A stretch of DNA of 64,000 nt from Methylovulum miyakonense HT12 (GTDB lineage Bacteria > Pseudomonadota > Gammaproteobacteria > Methylococcales > Methylomonadaceae): the NCBI RefSeq assembly GCF_000384075.1, contig NZ_KB913025.1:2239251-2303250 (forward strand), given 5' to 3'. Within the stretch, counting starts at the first letter, position 1; the number at the start of each line of letters is the position of its first letter. Position numbers and translations under genes: made by a program. The notes beneath the pieces are model-generated. The model saw nothing but the letters and a program-made list of their open reading frames with translations. It did not search any database and was not told where the DNA came from. This document shows, in pieces, positions 28,257 through 36,524 of this stretch.

Positions 28257-30656
28257 ATGATGCCCATATTTCAGAGTTTAAAATACCCGCTCATTTGCTG
28301 TTTGATGGTCAGTTTGTCCGCCTGCAATAATGACAAACAAAGGGCGGAGTATATCGAACAGGGAAAGCAAGCTTTCCAAGCCGGCGATTACCAAACGTCA
28401 CAAACCGCTTTCAACAACGCCATTGGCAGTGAACCTGAAAATAGCGCAGGACGTTTCGAAGTGGCGGAAGTGTTGGCCGGACTGGGTGATATCCAAAGCG
28501 CTGCCGCCCAATATCAGACAGTCATCCAGCAAGATCCCCAGCATCTGCAAGCACGTTTAAAATTAGGGCAAATTTATCTGTTGGCGGCAAAGTTTGAACA
28601 GGCTGAAAAAATGGCTAAGGAGGCTTTGGCGATAGCCCCTGATAACACCGACGCGATGGTATTGATGGGCGGTGTTTTCGCGGCGCAAAATAACAGCGAT
28701 GCGGCCTTTGCCAAAGCGCAAGCCGTGTTGGCAAAAAAGCCGGATGATGCGTCGGCGACTTTGTTGTTGGCAGGCCTCCATGCCAAATCAGGAAAAACTG
28801 AGAATGCGCTGGCTTTGTTACAAAGCTTTGTCGAAAAGCAGCCCGGTAATGTGACCGCACATTTGATGCTGGCGAATTTATATAGCCAGTTGGGGCAAAA
28901 AGATAAAGCGGAAGCCCAATTGGAAGCCTTGGTCAAAATAGAGCCCAAGCAATTGGAACACCGCAAACGTCTGGCGGTATTTTTGCTGTCGCAAAACCAA
29001 GGTGACAAAGCCGAAGCGGTGTTGCGGTCTGCGGTTACGGATGTGCCGGACAATGAACTGGCTAAATTATGGTTGGTGGAGTTTTTGGCCAACCAACACT
29101 CGCCAGAAGTCGCCATGGCGGAATTATTGCCGATGTTGGATTCAGGCGCGGACAATTATACGCTGCGCTTTAAATTGGCGGATTTGCAATGGTCGCAAAA
29201 CCAGCCGGATAAATCTGAGGAAACCTTAAATGACATCATCGCGCTGGATAAGGAAGGGAGGCAATCGCTAAAGGCGCGGAACAAGCTTGCCCGCTTGTAT
29301 AAGGCGACGCAACGTTTTGATGAAGCAAAAGCTTTGGTAAAAACTATCTTGGCTAGCCACGCCAATGATACTGATGCGCGAATTTTAGACAATGAAATCG
29401 CCTTGGCGGAATTTAAGGTAAGTGATGCGCTTGCGGGGTTCCGTACGCTTATCGCAGAACAACCGGACAATACCCAAGTGTTGAAATTACTGGGTGCCGC
29501 CCATCTGGCCAATGGGGAACCTATCTTAGCCCGTGAAAACTTGGCCAAGGTGCTCGAAATTACGCCTGCCGATGAAGCGGCGCGCTTAGAGTTGGTCAAC
29601 CTGTTGTTGCAGGCTGGCGAAAAAGAGCAGGCGACTGGACAGCTAAATGCCTTATTTAAGCTGAACCCCAACAGCAAAAATGGTTTGGAAGCCTTGTTCA
29701 GGATTTACATGGCGCAAAAGCAATGGGACAAGGCCTTGCAAATGGCGAAGCAATTGGAAGAAGCCTATAAAGACGATGCCAGCGGGTTTTATATGTCAGG
29801 GCTGGTCTATCAGGCCAATGGGCAACTGGATAAAAGCACCGTCAGTTTCGCCCAAGCGTTGGCGAAGCAACCCGAAGCTGTGGAGCCGTTGACACAATTG
29901 GTGAAATCTTATCTGGCGCTCAAGCAAGCCGATAAGGCCGTGCAAAAATTGCGTGACCTGATTGCCAAAGAACCGAAACATTTTTACGCCTATTCTTTGC
30001 TGGGAGACATTTGCGCCCATGAAAACAAAGCCAATGAGGCGATAAACGCTTATCAAAAAGCCCAAGACATCAGGCCGGAATGGGCGGATGCATACCGCCA
30101 CCAGGCTTACGTCTACCTTAACCTTAAGCAAGCAGGCCAAGCGCTTGATGTGCTGAATAAAGGTAAGGCCAAAACCCATAATGCTACGGATTTGGTGATG
30201 GACTTGGTGGCGATACATCATCAGGCGGGTGACCATCAACAGGCCATTGCCCTGTTGGAAGAGCTTTATCAGCAACAGCCACAATCCTTGGCGGTCCGGC
30301 AGCGTTTGGCAAGTTACCTGTCCGCGTATGCAAACGATAAGGAGGGTCTTGAAAAAGCGGCTAAGGTGGCGGAGTTGTTGGAAAAAAGTAACGACCCCGA
30401 TATGTTGGACACCGCTGGCTGGATAGCCTACCAACAAAATAATTATCCCAAGGCCCAAGAGCTATTGGTGAAAAGCAACCAACTGAATGCCGCCAGCCTG
30501 CTCAATAATTACCATCTCGGTATGGCTTATTTCAAACAAGGGGAACGCAAGCAAGCGAAAATGTTGCTGGAAAAGGTAATTAACAGCAAACAAAAATTTG
30601 CCGGGTTGGACGAAGCCAAAGAAACACTAAAGGCATTGGACAATGACAATGGATAA
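28257..30656 (+). CDS. Large TPR-repeat lipoprotein
   Basis: Starting at the ATG at 28257 (AGGA 7 nt upstream; an upstream in-frame ATG at 28218 has none), the protein has about 799 residues. A lipoprotein signal ends in LSAC with the acylated Cys near residue 23, followed by Asn, so outer-membrane anchoring is likely. The rest is a nearly continuous array of tetratricopeptide repeats, for example GKQAFQAGDYQTSQTAFNNA, AQYQTVIQQDPQHLQARLKLG and AYQKAQDIRPEWADAYRHQA. It resembles the TPR lipoproteins (PrsT-like) of exopolysaccharide or PEP-CTERM systems. As last gene of the locus it may act as a protein-binding scaffold in TpsA or polymer handling. Confidence 0.88.
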   Translation: MMPIFQSLKYPLICCLMVSLSACNNDKQRAEYIEQGKQAFQAGDYQTSQTAFNNAIGSEPENSAGRFEVAEVLAGLGDIQSAAAQYQTVIQQDPQHLQARLKLGQIYLLAAKFEQAEKMAKEALAIAPDNTDAMVLMGGVFAAQNNSDAAFAKAQAVLAKKPDDASATLLLAGLHAKSGKTENALALLQSFVEKQPGNVTAHLMLANLYSQLGQKDKAEAQLEALVKIEPKQLEHRKRLAVFLLSQNQGDKAEAVLRSAVTDVPDNELAKLWLVEFLANQHSPEVAMAELLPMLDSGADNYTLRFKLADLQWSQNQPDKSEETLNDIIALDKEGRQSLKARNKLARLYKATQRFDEAKALVKTILASHANDTDARILDNEIALAEFKVSDALAGFRTLIAEQPDNTQVLKLLGAAHLANGEPILARENLAKVLEITPADEAARLELVNLLLQAGEKEQATGQLNALFKLNPNSKNGLEALFRIYMAQKQWDKALQMAKQLEEAYKDDASGFYMSGLVYQANGQLDKSTVSFAQALAKQPEAVEPLTQLVKSYLALKQADKAVQKLRDLIAKEPKHFYAYSLLGDICAHENKANEAINAYQKAQDIRPEWADAYRHQAYVYLNLKQAGQALDVLNKGKAKTHNATDLVMDLVAIHHQAGDHQQAIALLEELYQQQPQSLAVRQRLASYLSAYANDKEGLEKAAKVAELLEKSNDPDMLDTAGWIAYQQNNYPKAQELLVKSNQLNAASLLNNYHLGMAYFKQGERKQAKMLLEKVINSKQKFAGLDEAKETLKALDNDNG

Positions 30657-30756
30657 ACACAGTGTGTTTACCATAAATTGTATTGAAAAAATGCGGCATG
30701 GCTTATATCCTGAACCTATCAATCAATAGGTGTTAACCAAACAACCAGGAATATTC

Positions 30757-31845
30757 ATGTCAAGCATAGAAAAAACGGAAATCGAGCAAATGCTAAAAAC
30801 CTTCATCGACCCTAACCATGGGCTTGATTTGGTTACGGCAAAGTCGGTCAAAGGGATAACGATAGACGGCGACCAGGTCAACGTCAAGATCGAGTTGGGT
30901 TATCCGGCAAAAAGCATGATAGGAACCTTGCAAGCAGCCATAAGCCAGCATCTGCAAAGTTTAGGCGTAGAAAAGGTCACTGTCGAAGTGACTGTAAAAA
31001 TTATCCCCCATGCCGTGCAACAAGCGTTAAAACCGCATCCGCAAATCAAAAATATCATCGCTGTCGCTTCCGGCAAAGGCGGGGTCGGCAAATCCACCAC
31101 CGCCGTCAATCTGGCCTTGGCCTTGGCTGCCGAAGGCGCAACCGTCGGGATTTTAGATGCCGACATCTATGGCCCCAGCATCCCCACCATGTTGGGCTTA
31201 TCCGGTTTGCCAGAAAGCCATGATAACAAATTCATGATGCCGAAAGTGGCTTACGGTGTGCAGACCATTTCCATAGGTTATTTGGTGCAAGCCGAACAGG
31301 CCATGATTTGGCGTGGCCCCATGGCGACCAATGCCTTGCAGCAATTGCTGCGCGACACCAATTGGGAGCACCTCGATTATCTGGTCATTGATTTGCCTCC
31401 AGGGACGGGCGACATCCAGCTCACCTTGGCGCAACACATTCCGGTCAGCGGAGCGATTATCGTCACCACCCCGCAAGACATCGCTTTGATAGACGCACAA
31501 CGTGGCCTAGCCATGTTCGCCAAAGTCAACGTGCCGGTATTGGGTGTGGTCGAAAACATGAGCCTGCATATTTGCTCGCAATGCGGGCATGAAGAGGCGA
31601 TATTTGGTGCGGGTGGCGGTGTGGCGATGGCGGAAACCAACCGGGTGGATTTCTTGGGCGCGTTGCCGTTGGACATCAACATCCGCCAAGACGCCGACTT
31701 GGGCAGGCCAACCGTAGTCGCCGACCCCGATAGCCGCGCCGCTGAAATTTACCGCTCTATCGCCCGCAAAACTGCTGCCAAACTGGCTTTGAAAGCCAAA
31801 GATTTCAGCAGCCGCTTCCCCACCATCGTTGTCCAAAACTCTTAA
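30757..31845 (+). CDS. apbC: Iron-sulfur cluster carrier ApbC/Mrp
   Basis: This 362-residue P-loop ATPase carries [4Fe-4S] clusters to apoproteins in the cytoplasm. The N-terminal MIP18/DUF59-like domain (residues 1-90) is followed by the deviant Walker A SGKGGVGKSTTA, switch regions (LDADIYGPSIPTMLG and DLPPGTGDIQLTLAQ) and the cluster-binding CSQCGH motif. The ATG at 30757 has AGGA upstream and gives the usual family length; a GTG at 30730 is less likely. It is a conserved housekeeping gene, often next to dcd in gammaproteobacteria, as here. Confidence 0.96.
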   Translation: MSSIEKTEIEQMLKTFIDPNHGLDLVTAKSVKGITIDGDQVNVKIELGYPAKSMIGTLQAAISQHLQSLGVEKVTVEVTVKIIPHAVQQALKPHPQIKNIIAVASGKGGVGKSTTAVNLALALAAEGATVGILDADIYGPSIPTMLGLSGLPESHDNKFMMPKVAYGVQTISIGYLVQAEQAMIWRGPMATNALQQLLRDTNWEHLDYLVIDLPPGTGDIQLTLAQHIPVSGAIIVTTPQDIALIDAQRGLAMFAKVNVPVLGVVENMSLHICSQCGHEEAIFGAGGGVAMAETNRVDFLGALPLDINIRQDADLGRPTVVADPDSRAAEIYRSIARKTAAKLALKAKDFSSRFPTIVVQNS

Positions 31846-31852
31846 GCAAGGG

Positions 31853-31894
31853 TTGGCCGCAACCCCTTTGTGTTTACAACTGTGTTGCGGCCAA
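31853..31894 (+). other. Inverted repeat after apbC
   Basis: Arms TTGGCCGCAAC and GTTGCGGCCAA (11 bp, perfect) enclose a 20-nt loop just after the apbC stop codon. There is no U-run. It may work as a weak transcription end or mRNA stabiliser. Confidence 0.5.
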
Positions 31895-31924
31895 TTTATG
31901 GCCTGATGTTAGCGGGCCAATGTC

Positions 31925-32138
31925 TGTCCACGAAAAACACGCAAGGCGCGAAAATAGGGGGGAGGGCGTAGAAGAGCCAGTATGCCCTCAGGATAGCAAT
32001 ACGGGATTGGGATTGGCACCGGTTTTTGATATTTTAATCCACCCGCAGATTCATTGAAGCGTTACGGGGCGGCTTGAATTATGTTTGGGTAAAGAAACAG
32101 ACAAAGCCTTTTCGTGCCTTGCGTGTTTTTCGTGGACA
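31925..32138. mobile_element. MITE-like non-coding element with long terminal inverted repeats
   Basis: Two 30-nt terminal inverted repeats (31925-31954 and 32109-32138) match at 29 of 30 positions and enclose about 150 bp with no reading frame. The outer ends start TGTCCACGAAAAACACGC. Size, termini and lack of coding sequence fit a miniature inverted-repeat element or a large REP/BIME-type repeat. No clear target duplication is visible. It lies between apbC and dcd and would place a long stem in any read-through RNA. Confidence 0.65.
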
Positions 32139-32199
32139 GTGACTAACATCAGTTATGATAAAATCACCCGTTTTTATTTAATCAGGTGATTACACAGCT

Positions 32200-32766
32200 A
32201 TGAGCATCAAGTGCGATAAATGGATACGCCGTATGGCGGAGCAGCACGGCATGATAGAGCCGTTCGAAGCAGGGCAGGTCAGAAGTTCCGGGCAGGGGGC
32301 GATCATTTCCTACGGCACCTCCAGCTATGGTTACGATGTCCGCTGTTCTGACGAATTTAAGATCTTCACCAACATCAATTCGGCAATCGTCGACCCGAAA
32401 AACTTCGATTCCAACAGTTTTGTCGACATCAAATCCGATGTTTGCATCATCCCGCCCAACTCCTTCGCCTTAGCCAGAACCGTCGAATATTTCCGCATCC
32501 CGCGTGATGTCCTGACAATTTGCCTAGGCAAATCCACTTACGCCAGATGCGGGATTATCGTTAACGTCACCCCGCTGGAACCCGAATGGGAAGGCCATGT
32601 CACCCTGGAATTTTCCAACACCACCACCTTGCCAGCGAAAATTTACGCCAATGAAGGCGTGGCGCAAATGCTGTTTTTAGGCAGTGATGAAGTCTGTGAA
32701 ACGTCTTATAAGGACCGCAACGGCAAATATCAGGGACAAACGGGCGTGACCTTGCCCAAAGCTTAG
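32200..32766 (+). CDS. dcd: dCTP deaminase
   Basis: This 188-residue enzyme deaminates dCTP to dUTP, feeding thymidylate synthesis. The family core is intact: SSYGYDVRC near residue 45, the nucleotide-binding [31 protein letters not shown] with the catalytic Glu, and the C-terminal lid ([19 protein letters not shown]). Length is exactly typical of the gammaproteobacterial enzyme. An AGGTG ribosome binding site precedes the ATG. It is a chromosomal backbone gene and the last one before the tRNA-anchored accessory region. Confidence 0.97.
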   Translation: MSIKCDKWIRRMAEQHGMIEPFEAGQVRSSGQGAIISYGTSSYGYDVRCSDEFKIFTNINSAIVDPKNFDSNSFVDIKSDVCIIPPNSFALARTVEYFRIPRDVLTICLGKSTYARCGIIVNVTPLEPEWEGHVTLEFSNTTTLPAKIYANEGVAQMLFLGSDEVCETSYKDRNGKYQGQTGVTLPKA

Positions 32767-32845
32767 GGTTCGGTTGTGATTACCGTCTCTAGCCGGATTG
32801 CCAATGCGGTGGGGAGAATGGCATAAACACGAAAGCCATATAGCA

Positions 32846-32885
32846 AACAGCCCTACTCCCCAAAAAGGGGTTGGGCTGTTTTTTT
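32846..32885 (+). terminator. Rho-independent terminator of dcd
   Basis: An outer stem AACAGCCC / GGGCTGTT and an inner CCCC-AAAAA-GGGG stem are followed by a run of Ts. Strong canonical structure about 80 bp after the dcd stop. Confidence 0.92.
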
Positions 32886-32886
32886 G

Positions 32887-33020
32887 TATCTTGATAATTG
32901 CCGAAAGCCACAGGATCATTTAATTCGATGGTAAACCAACCCCGTAAGACGTCCCTTTGTTAAATGAAACCAAAGGGCAGTAAACCCTCTAACGACAACG
33001 CCTTAACAGGCGTTTTTTTG
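32887..33020 (+). ncRNA. Possible small RNA between dcd and the tRNA scar
   Basis: A short unit with no reading frame ends in a strong intrinsic terminator (ACGCC-TTAACA-GGCGT plus seven Ts at 32998-33020) and contains a second hairpin (CCCTTTG / CAAAGGG at about 32953-32977). A TTGATA and a GATCAT 17 nt apart near 32890 could serve as -35 and -10 boxes. No gene ends between the dcd terminator and this terminator, so it must close some other transcript. I do not recognise an RNA family. Confidence 0.35.
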
Positions 33021-33096
33021 GCTTTAAATATCGGCAATTGTTGCGGCGTTTTGTGGTGAATTATTTTTTAGTGTCATGTAGAAACCAATAGGCAAT

Positions 33097-33128
33097 AAAA
33101 AAGGACTTGGTTAAAAACCTAAGTCCTT
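33097..33128 (-). terminator. Terminator of the minus-strand tRNA fragment
   Basis: On the minus strand the stem AAGGACTTAGGTT / AACCAAGTCCTT (one bulge) is followed by a U-run. It sits 8 nt downstream of the tRNA-Leu 3' end and is evidently its original terminator. Confidence 0.82.
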
Positions 33129-33136
33129 GAACTTTA

Positions 33137-33194
33137 TGGTGCCTCGGGCCGGAGTCGAACCGGCACGGTGTTACCACCGAGGGATTTTAAGTCC
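33137..33194 (-). pseudogene. 3' fragment of tRNA-Leu(UAA); candidate attachment-site scar
   Basis: The minus strand carries the anticodon loop (ACTTAAAATCC, anticodon UAA), a long variable arm (CTCGGTGGTAACACCG), a complete T arm with GGTTCGACTCC, the acceptor 3' strand and an encoded CCA. The 5' half, meaning the 5' acceptor strand, D arm and 5' anticodon strand, is missing: after about 58 nt the sequence turns AT-rich. Elements that integrate into the 3' end of a tRNA gene leave such a copy at one end and rebuild the intact gene at the other. With this orientation the element lies to the right and the intact gene should be beyond it. No intact tRNA-Leu is in the window. Confidence 0.85.
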
Positions 33195-33881
33195 GAATAA
33201 ATACTATTAAAATCAATTTGTTATGTAATTTATTGTTGATTTCATTGTAAAAAGCTAAACCATAACAAAACCTAATTCAACGGAATTTAATGCGAGGTTG
33301 GCAACAAATTGGCAACAGAACCAGCAGATTATTACAGATAGAATTAATTATATGGAGATGTTATCCACAATAATTTGAGAGATGGATTTTAGAAAGGCCA
33401 CATCCAACAGTCACAGATTAACGTGGAAAAAGGGCAGGGCATATACTGCAAAGTGCTCAAGATTAAGGAGACCTTATCATCGCTTGGTTCTATATCAGTT
33501 AGTCAGTGTGGATTTCTATTCTAAAACGATACGTTTTTTGGAATGGAGCAGCAAAACATCGGATACTAAGTATTAAAGTATCATACTGATCTTGGATAGC
33601 ATCTACAAATATACGGTCAATTTGCGATGCAATATGGAATTTGATTCTTAGCACAGGAACTTTGCATTAAAAGTGCTGTAATTATTTATAACACATTGAA
33701 AGTATTATATTAAAACAAATAGCTCTCACGTTGCCATGCCTATTTGTGTATATCCTTGCATATCCTGTTTACCCAATTTTTACCCACCTTTTTCTTTCTG
33801 AATTTTATTACCCCATTGACCAGCCTTCTCAACTACGCTAACCAGCCCATTTCATTCACTCTCCAGTTCAGGAGATTAGCC
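33195..33881. other. AT-rich gene-free stretch at the island edge
   Basis: I see no convincing gene. Short frames at 33382-33576 and 33744 lack ribosome binding sites and family features. A repeated word, TTGGCAACA, occurs twice near 33298-33316, beside the tRNA scar. The base composition is clearly lower in GC than the backbone to the left. Confidence 0.55.
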
Positions 33882-33944
33882 ATGGCTAATTTACGTCAGC
33901 GGATGATCGAAGACATGGGTAAAATGAAAAAATCATATTTGTGA
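33882..33944 (+). pseudogene. N-terminal remnant of a tyrosine recombinase/integrase
   Basis: After an AGGAGA ribosome binding site, an ATG opens a 20-codon frame, MANLRQRMIEDMGKMKKSYL. LRQRMIEDM is the typical opening of integrases/recombinases of the phage-integrase superfamily found with IS91-like and integron-like elements. The frame then stops and the rest of the gene is absent. It is an eroded integrase start close to the tRNA scar. The identification rests on a short motif. Confidence 0.45.
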
Positions 33945-34059
33945 AACAATCTACTGTTTTCAATTGCCCAATTCTAATTGAGATACTAGAATGATCACCA
34001 TGTCTGCGTGAAGACGTGTGCAGACAGATTTTAAATGCCCTATATTTTAACAGAGGTGA

Positions 34060-36147
34060 TCATGTCTGAATTTGCACAGTATGCGATATTGCTTGGTGGG
34101 TTAGTATCTGGAGTGGCATTTGGCCAATGGGTTTACCCAAATTCTCCTTGGTTGTTGGATGAGAATCGGCGGGATCATGGCAAAAAGAAAAAGCTTGATA
34201 GGCTTTCAAACAAAAAAACAGCAAAGCTAATGTCACAGCCGTAACTGTAACAAAGATAATAAGTTTCTTGCCAGTTGATGTTGCCCTGATATGAGTTAAT
34301 GCAGTATTCAGTATTTTTTTAATGGTTGTTTTTTTGCGATCATAAAGCTTTATTGAAGCGGCTCCAATACTAAATACTGTGACAACTCGCCAGACAAACG
34401 TCTCATATTCTTCCCAAGCAAAGAAATGGACAACTATGTTGCTTGCATAATAGGGTACGAGCACCAATAACAGAACGTTCTCTCCAGTAATTTGGAGTTC
34501 AGTAATTATTTTTCCTTGTTTTGAAATCCCTTTTTGAGTTTTCAAAGATGATTTCGCTAAATTTGATGATGATTTTGCTAAACAGAACTGTGAAAGATTG
34601 GCAATATCGTTTTTTGCCTGATCATATCGAATCCCAAGACGGTCAATAAACTCGAATAGTGTCCCCAATCGGCGGAATATAAATTCATCATAAGGTTGGT
34701 ATCCATCAATTCTTCCATGTTCAAGGCCTAGTGTTTTTATCGTATATTTAAACTGTTTGACATAAAACCTAGATCTATGGATTCTTTGGTCTACGCCAGC
34801 ATCAATTTTGTCACTTTTTAATTGTTGCTGGGCTTCTGCCAAGATGGCAAAGTCATTTAAATCATGAGGGTTGTCGTCGTGTTGGGATACATGATCACGG
34901 ACATACTCAATTTTATTTTGGATGTCGTGTAATGTATTGGTGGAATAAGCCCTTAATTTATTAACTTCCATTATTGCCGCCAAACGCACTGTCCCAACAT
35001 AATTAAGACGGTCAACCATACGTCCAATTTGCCATCGGTTATTCGTGTTCCAATAATGAAAAGCAAATAATGGTGTGTTCTTTTGTTGATCGTGTGGTTG
35101 TGGCCCCATTGCTGTAGCATAGATCATACGACGGTTATCCATGAGGCAGGCCGCAAATTCGTATTCGCACAGGTTAACAGATTTATCAATTGTCAGGAAT
35201 GGCCATAGCGTTGCCATTACACTTTTGCCATTATCTTTTTTGTCAATTTCCTCGAAATGTGCAGTGGGTTCTTCCGGTGCGCTATTGCCGCCATAGGATT
35301 GAGAAAATGCCTTTCTAAACAATAGTTTTCTGTTTTTTTCTTTGGAATCATATATCGCATATTCATCCTTATTTTTTTCTGAAGCACTTGAGCCAGTCAA
35401 CAACACTCTGAAGTCAGCAAATATTGTTCCTATGTCATCGTGATTATTGATTATCCCGTCAGAGCTTACATGCTCTTCTGGGCATAAAATATCTTTATGA
35501 AATTCATCCCAAACAATTTCATATAGGTATTTATGGATGGCTGACAACCCATTAGTATCTATTGCATCAGTATTAATTAAATATTCCAGTTTATCGAGGT
35601 TTTCCCCTAATTTATTTTTTGTTTCATCATTATCAGCGCTAGTTGGTTCTGACGCGTCGATAATGATCGACATGGTAAAAAATTCTGTGTAAATCTCACT
35701 TCGGATTGTAGTTTTTATACCGCCCCATCGGAATGTATACAAAATTACTTGATAATCATCTGGCTCAGGTTTATCAGGATCGATATGGTCGGGATCAATA
35801 TAATCTGGATCATCAATTGGCTTAATATAAATTGGCTCGTCTTGAATACTGCAACTGTCATCGGTGTTGTAAGTTGAAACAAATAAAATAAGCTTTTTTC
35901 TTACTTCTACATTTGCCGAGAAATCATCAGCATTAGGTGCTTTTTTTTCTTTAAATTTTAAATTGTAAAAAATCTTGAATAATCTTCTGTCGATAGCGGT
36001 CATCCACATTTTTCTGGTTTGATCAGTGGCTTTCCAATAGGCAACATGCCGGACAAGTGAGGGAACGCCGACCACGCTGTTTGTTTTACGGTGCGCTCCA
36101 CTATTGAGACGAGGGTATTGGCAATGGTAATTCTTTGAAAAAAACAT
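34060..36147 (-). CDS. Large unknown protein with C-terminal membrane helices
   Basis: This 695-residue protein is unrecognised. The N-terminal 500 residues are soluble and mixed alpha/beta, with an acidic Asp/Pro stretch (PDYIDPDHIDPDKPEPDDYQ) around residue 115-135. The last third holds a long helical region (RLGIRYDQAKNDIANLSQFC) and hydrophobic segments at about residues 565-585 (VLLLVLVPYYASNIVVHFF) and 640-665 (LIIFVTVTAVTLALLFFCLK). The layout, a cytoplasmic domain followed by coiled coil and two membrane helices, recalls DUF3422-type proteins, but no diagnostic motif was found. The gene is AT-rich, stands alone and lies inside the accessory region. Only the far C-terminal tail overlaps a plus-strand frame. 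Confidence 0.7.
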   Translation of the reverse strand: MFFSKNYHCQYPRLNSGAHRKTNSVVGVPSLVRHVAYWKATDQTRKMWMTAIDRRLFKIFYNLKFKEKKAPNADDFSANVEVRKKLILFVSTYNTDDSCSIQDEPIYIKPIDDPDYIDPDHIDPDKPEPDDYQVILYTFRWGGIKTTIRSEIYTEFFTMSIIIDASEPTSADNDETKNKLGENLDKLEYLINTDAIDTNGLSAIHKYLYEIVWDEFHKDILCPEEHVSSDGIINNHDDIGTIFADFRVLLTGSSASEKNKDEYAIYDSKEKNRKLLFRKAFSQSYGGNSAPEEPTAHFEEIDKKDNGKSVMATLWPFLTIDKSVNLCEYEFAACLMDNRRMIYATAMGPQPHDQQKNTPLFAFHYWNTNNRWQIGRMVDRLNYVGTVRLAAIMEVNKLRAYSTNTLHDIQNKIEYVRDHVSQHDDNPHDLNDFAILAEAQQQLKSDKIDAGVDQRIHRSRFYVKQFKYTIKTLGLEHGRIDGYQPYDEFIFRRLGTLFEFIDRLGIRYDQAKNDIANLSQFCLAKSSSNLAKSSLKTQKGISKQGKIITELQITGENVLLLVLVPYYASNIVVHFFAWEEYETFVWRVVTVFSIGAASIKLYDRKKTTIKKILNTALTHIRATSTGKKLIIFVTVTAVTLALLFFCLKAYQAFSFCHDPADSHPTTKENLGKPIGQMPLQILTHQAISHTVQIQT
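34062..34244 (+). CDS. Doubtful small membrane-type ORF
   Basis: An ATG at 34062 with a well-placed AGAGGTGATC ribosome binding site opens a 60-residue frame, MSEFAQYAILLGGLVSGVAF and onward, with one hydrophobic segment and a Lys-rich tail. It overlaps the 3' end of the minus-strand gene at 34060-36147 completely, and both frames cannot easily be real over 180 bp. The good ribosome binding site speaks for it; the overlap speaks against. Confidence 0.3.
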   Translation: MSEFAQYAILLGGLVSGVAFGQWVYPNSPWLLDENRRDHGKKKKLDRLSNKKTAKLMSQP

Positions 36148-36298
36148 GGGTACTGCTCCTGATAAGAGGAATTATCAATAGTGTTTTACTAACGCGCTAA
36201 ACAGTATATTTGGCGTCCAGCATGACCTGAATTTATCGTTTTCCCAAGGTCAACGCCTTGGGTTGCCTGACAAGTTATTCATATTGTGAATGTTCGTA

Positions 36299-36491
36299 TA
36301 TGCGGATGTGTATTTTGCCTATCAGTTTCGGGAACATCACTTCAACGGACGTTGAAGCGATGATGCACAAACTGAATCATCATCGCCCACGAAAAACACT
36401 CAATTACCAAGCATCCCATACAGTGTTTTTTGCTGAACCAGTGCAAGAGGCCGCATGATACCTAGGATTGCACTTAGAAGTTGAATCCACG
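36299..36491 (+). mobile_element. IS30-family tail with internal deletion
   Basis: The sequence matches the 3' end of the IS30 transposase copy at 42281-42643: GCGGATGTGTATTTTGC near 36302, then, after loss of about 74 nt, TTTCGGGAACATCA, KTLNYQASHTVFFAEP and the stop at 36456-36458. The IS end (TAGGATTGCACTT...GTTGAATCCACG, 36463-36491) follows. All upstream parts are missing, so it is a dead remnant. Confidence 0.75.
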
Positions 36492-36524
36492 TTTAGATAC
36501 GAATTTCATGGGCTGGTTGGCTGC

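Noticed and set aside
33137..33194. Intact tRNA-Leu gene
   Set aside because: The 5' acceptor strand, D arm and 5' anticodon strand are absent, so it cannot fold into a tRNA.
33382..33576. 64-codon plus-strand frame in the AT-rich island edge
   Set aside because: No ribosome binding site, no recognisable motif and no sensible neighbours; length is compatible with chance.
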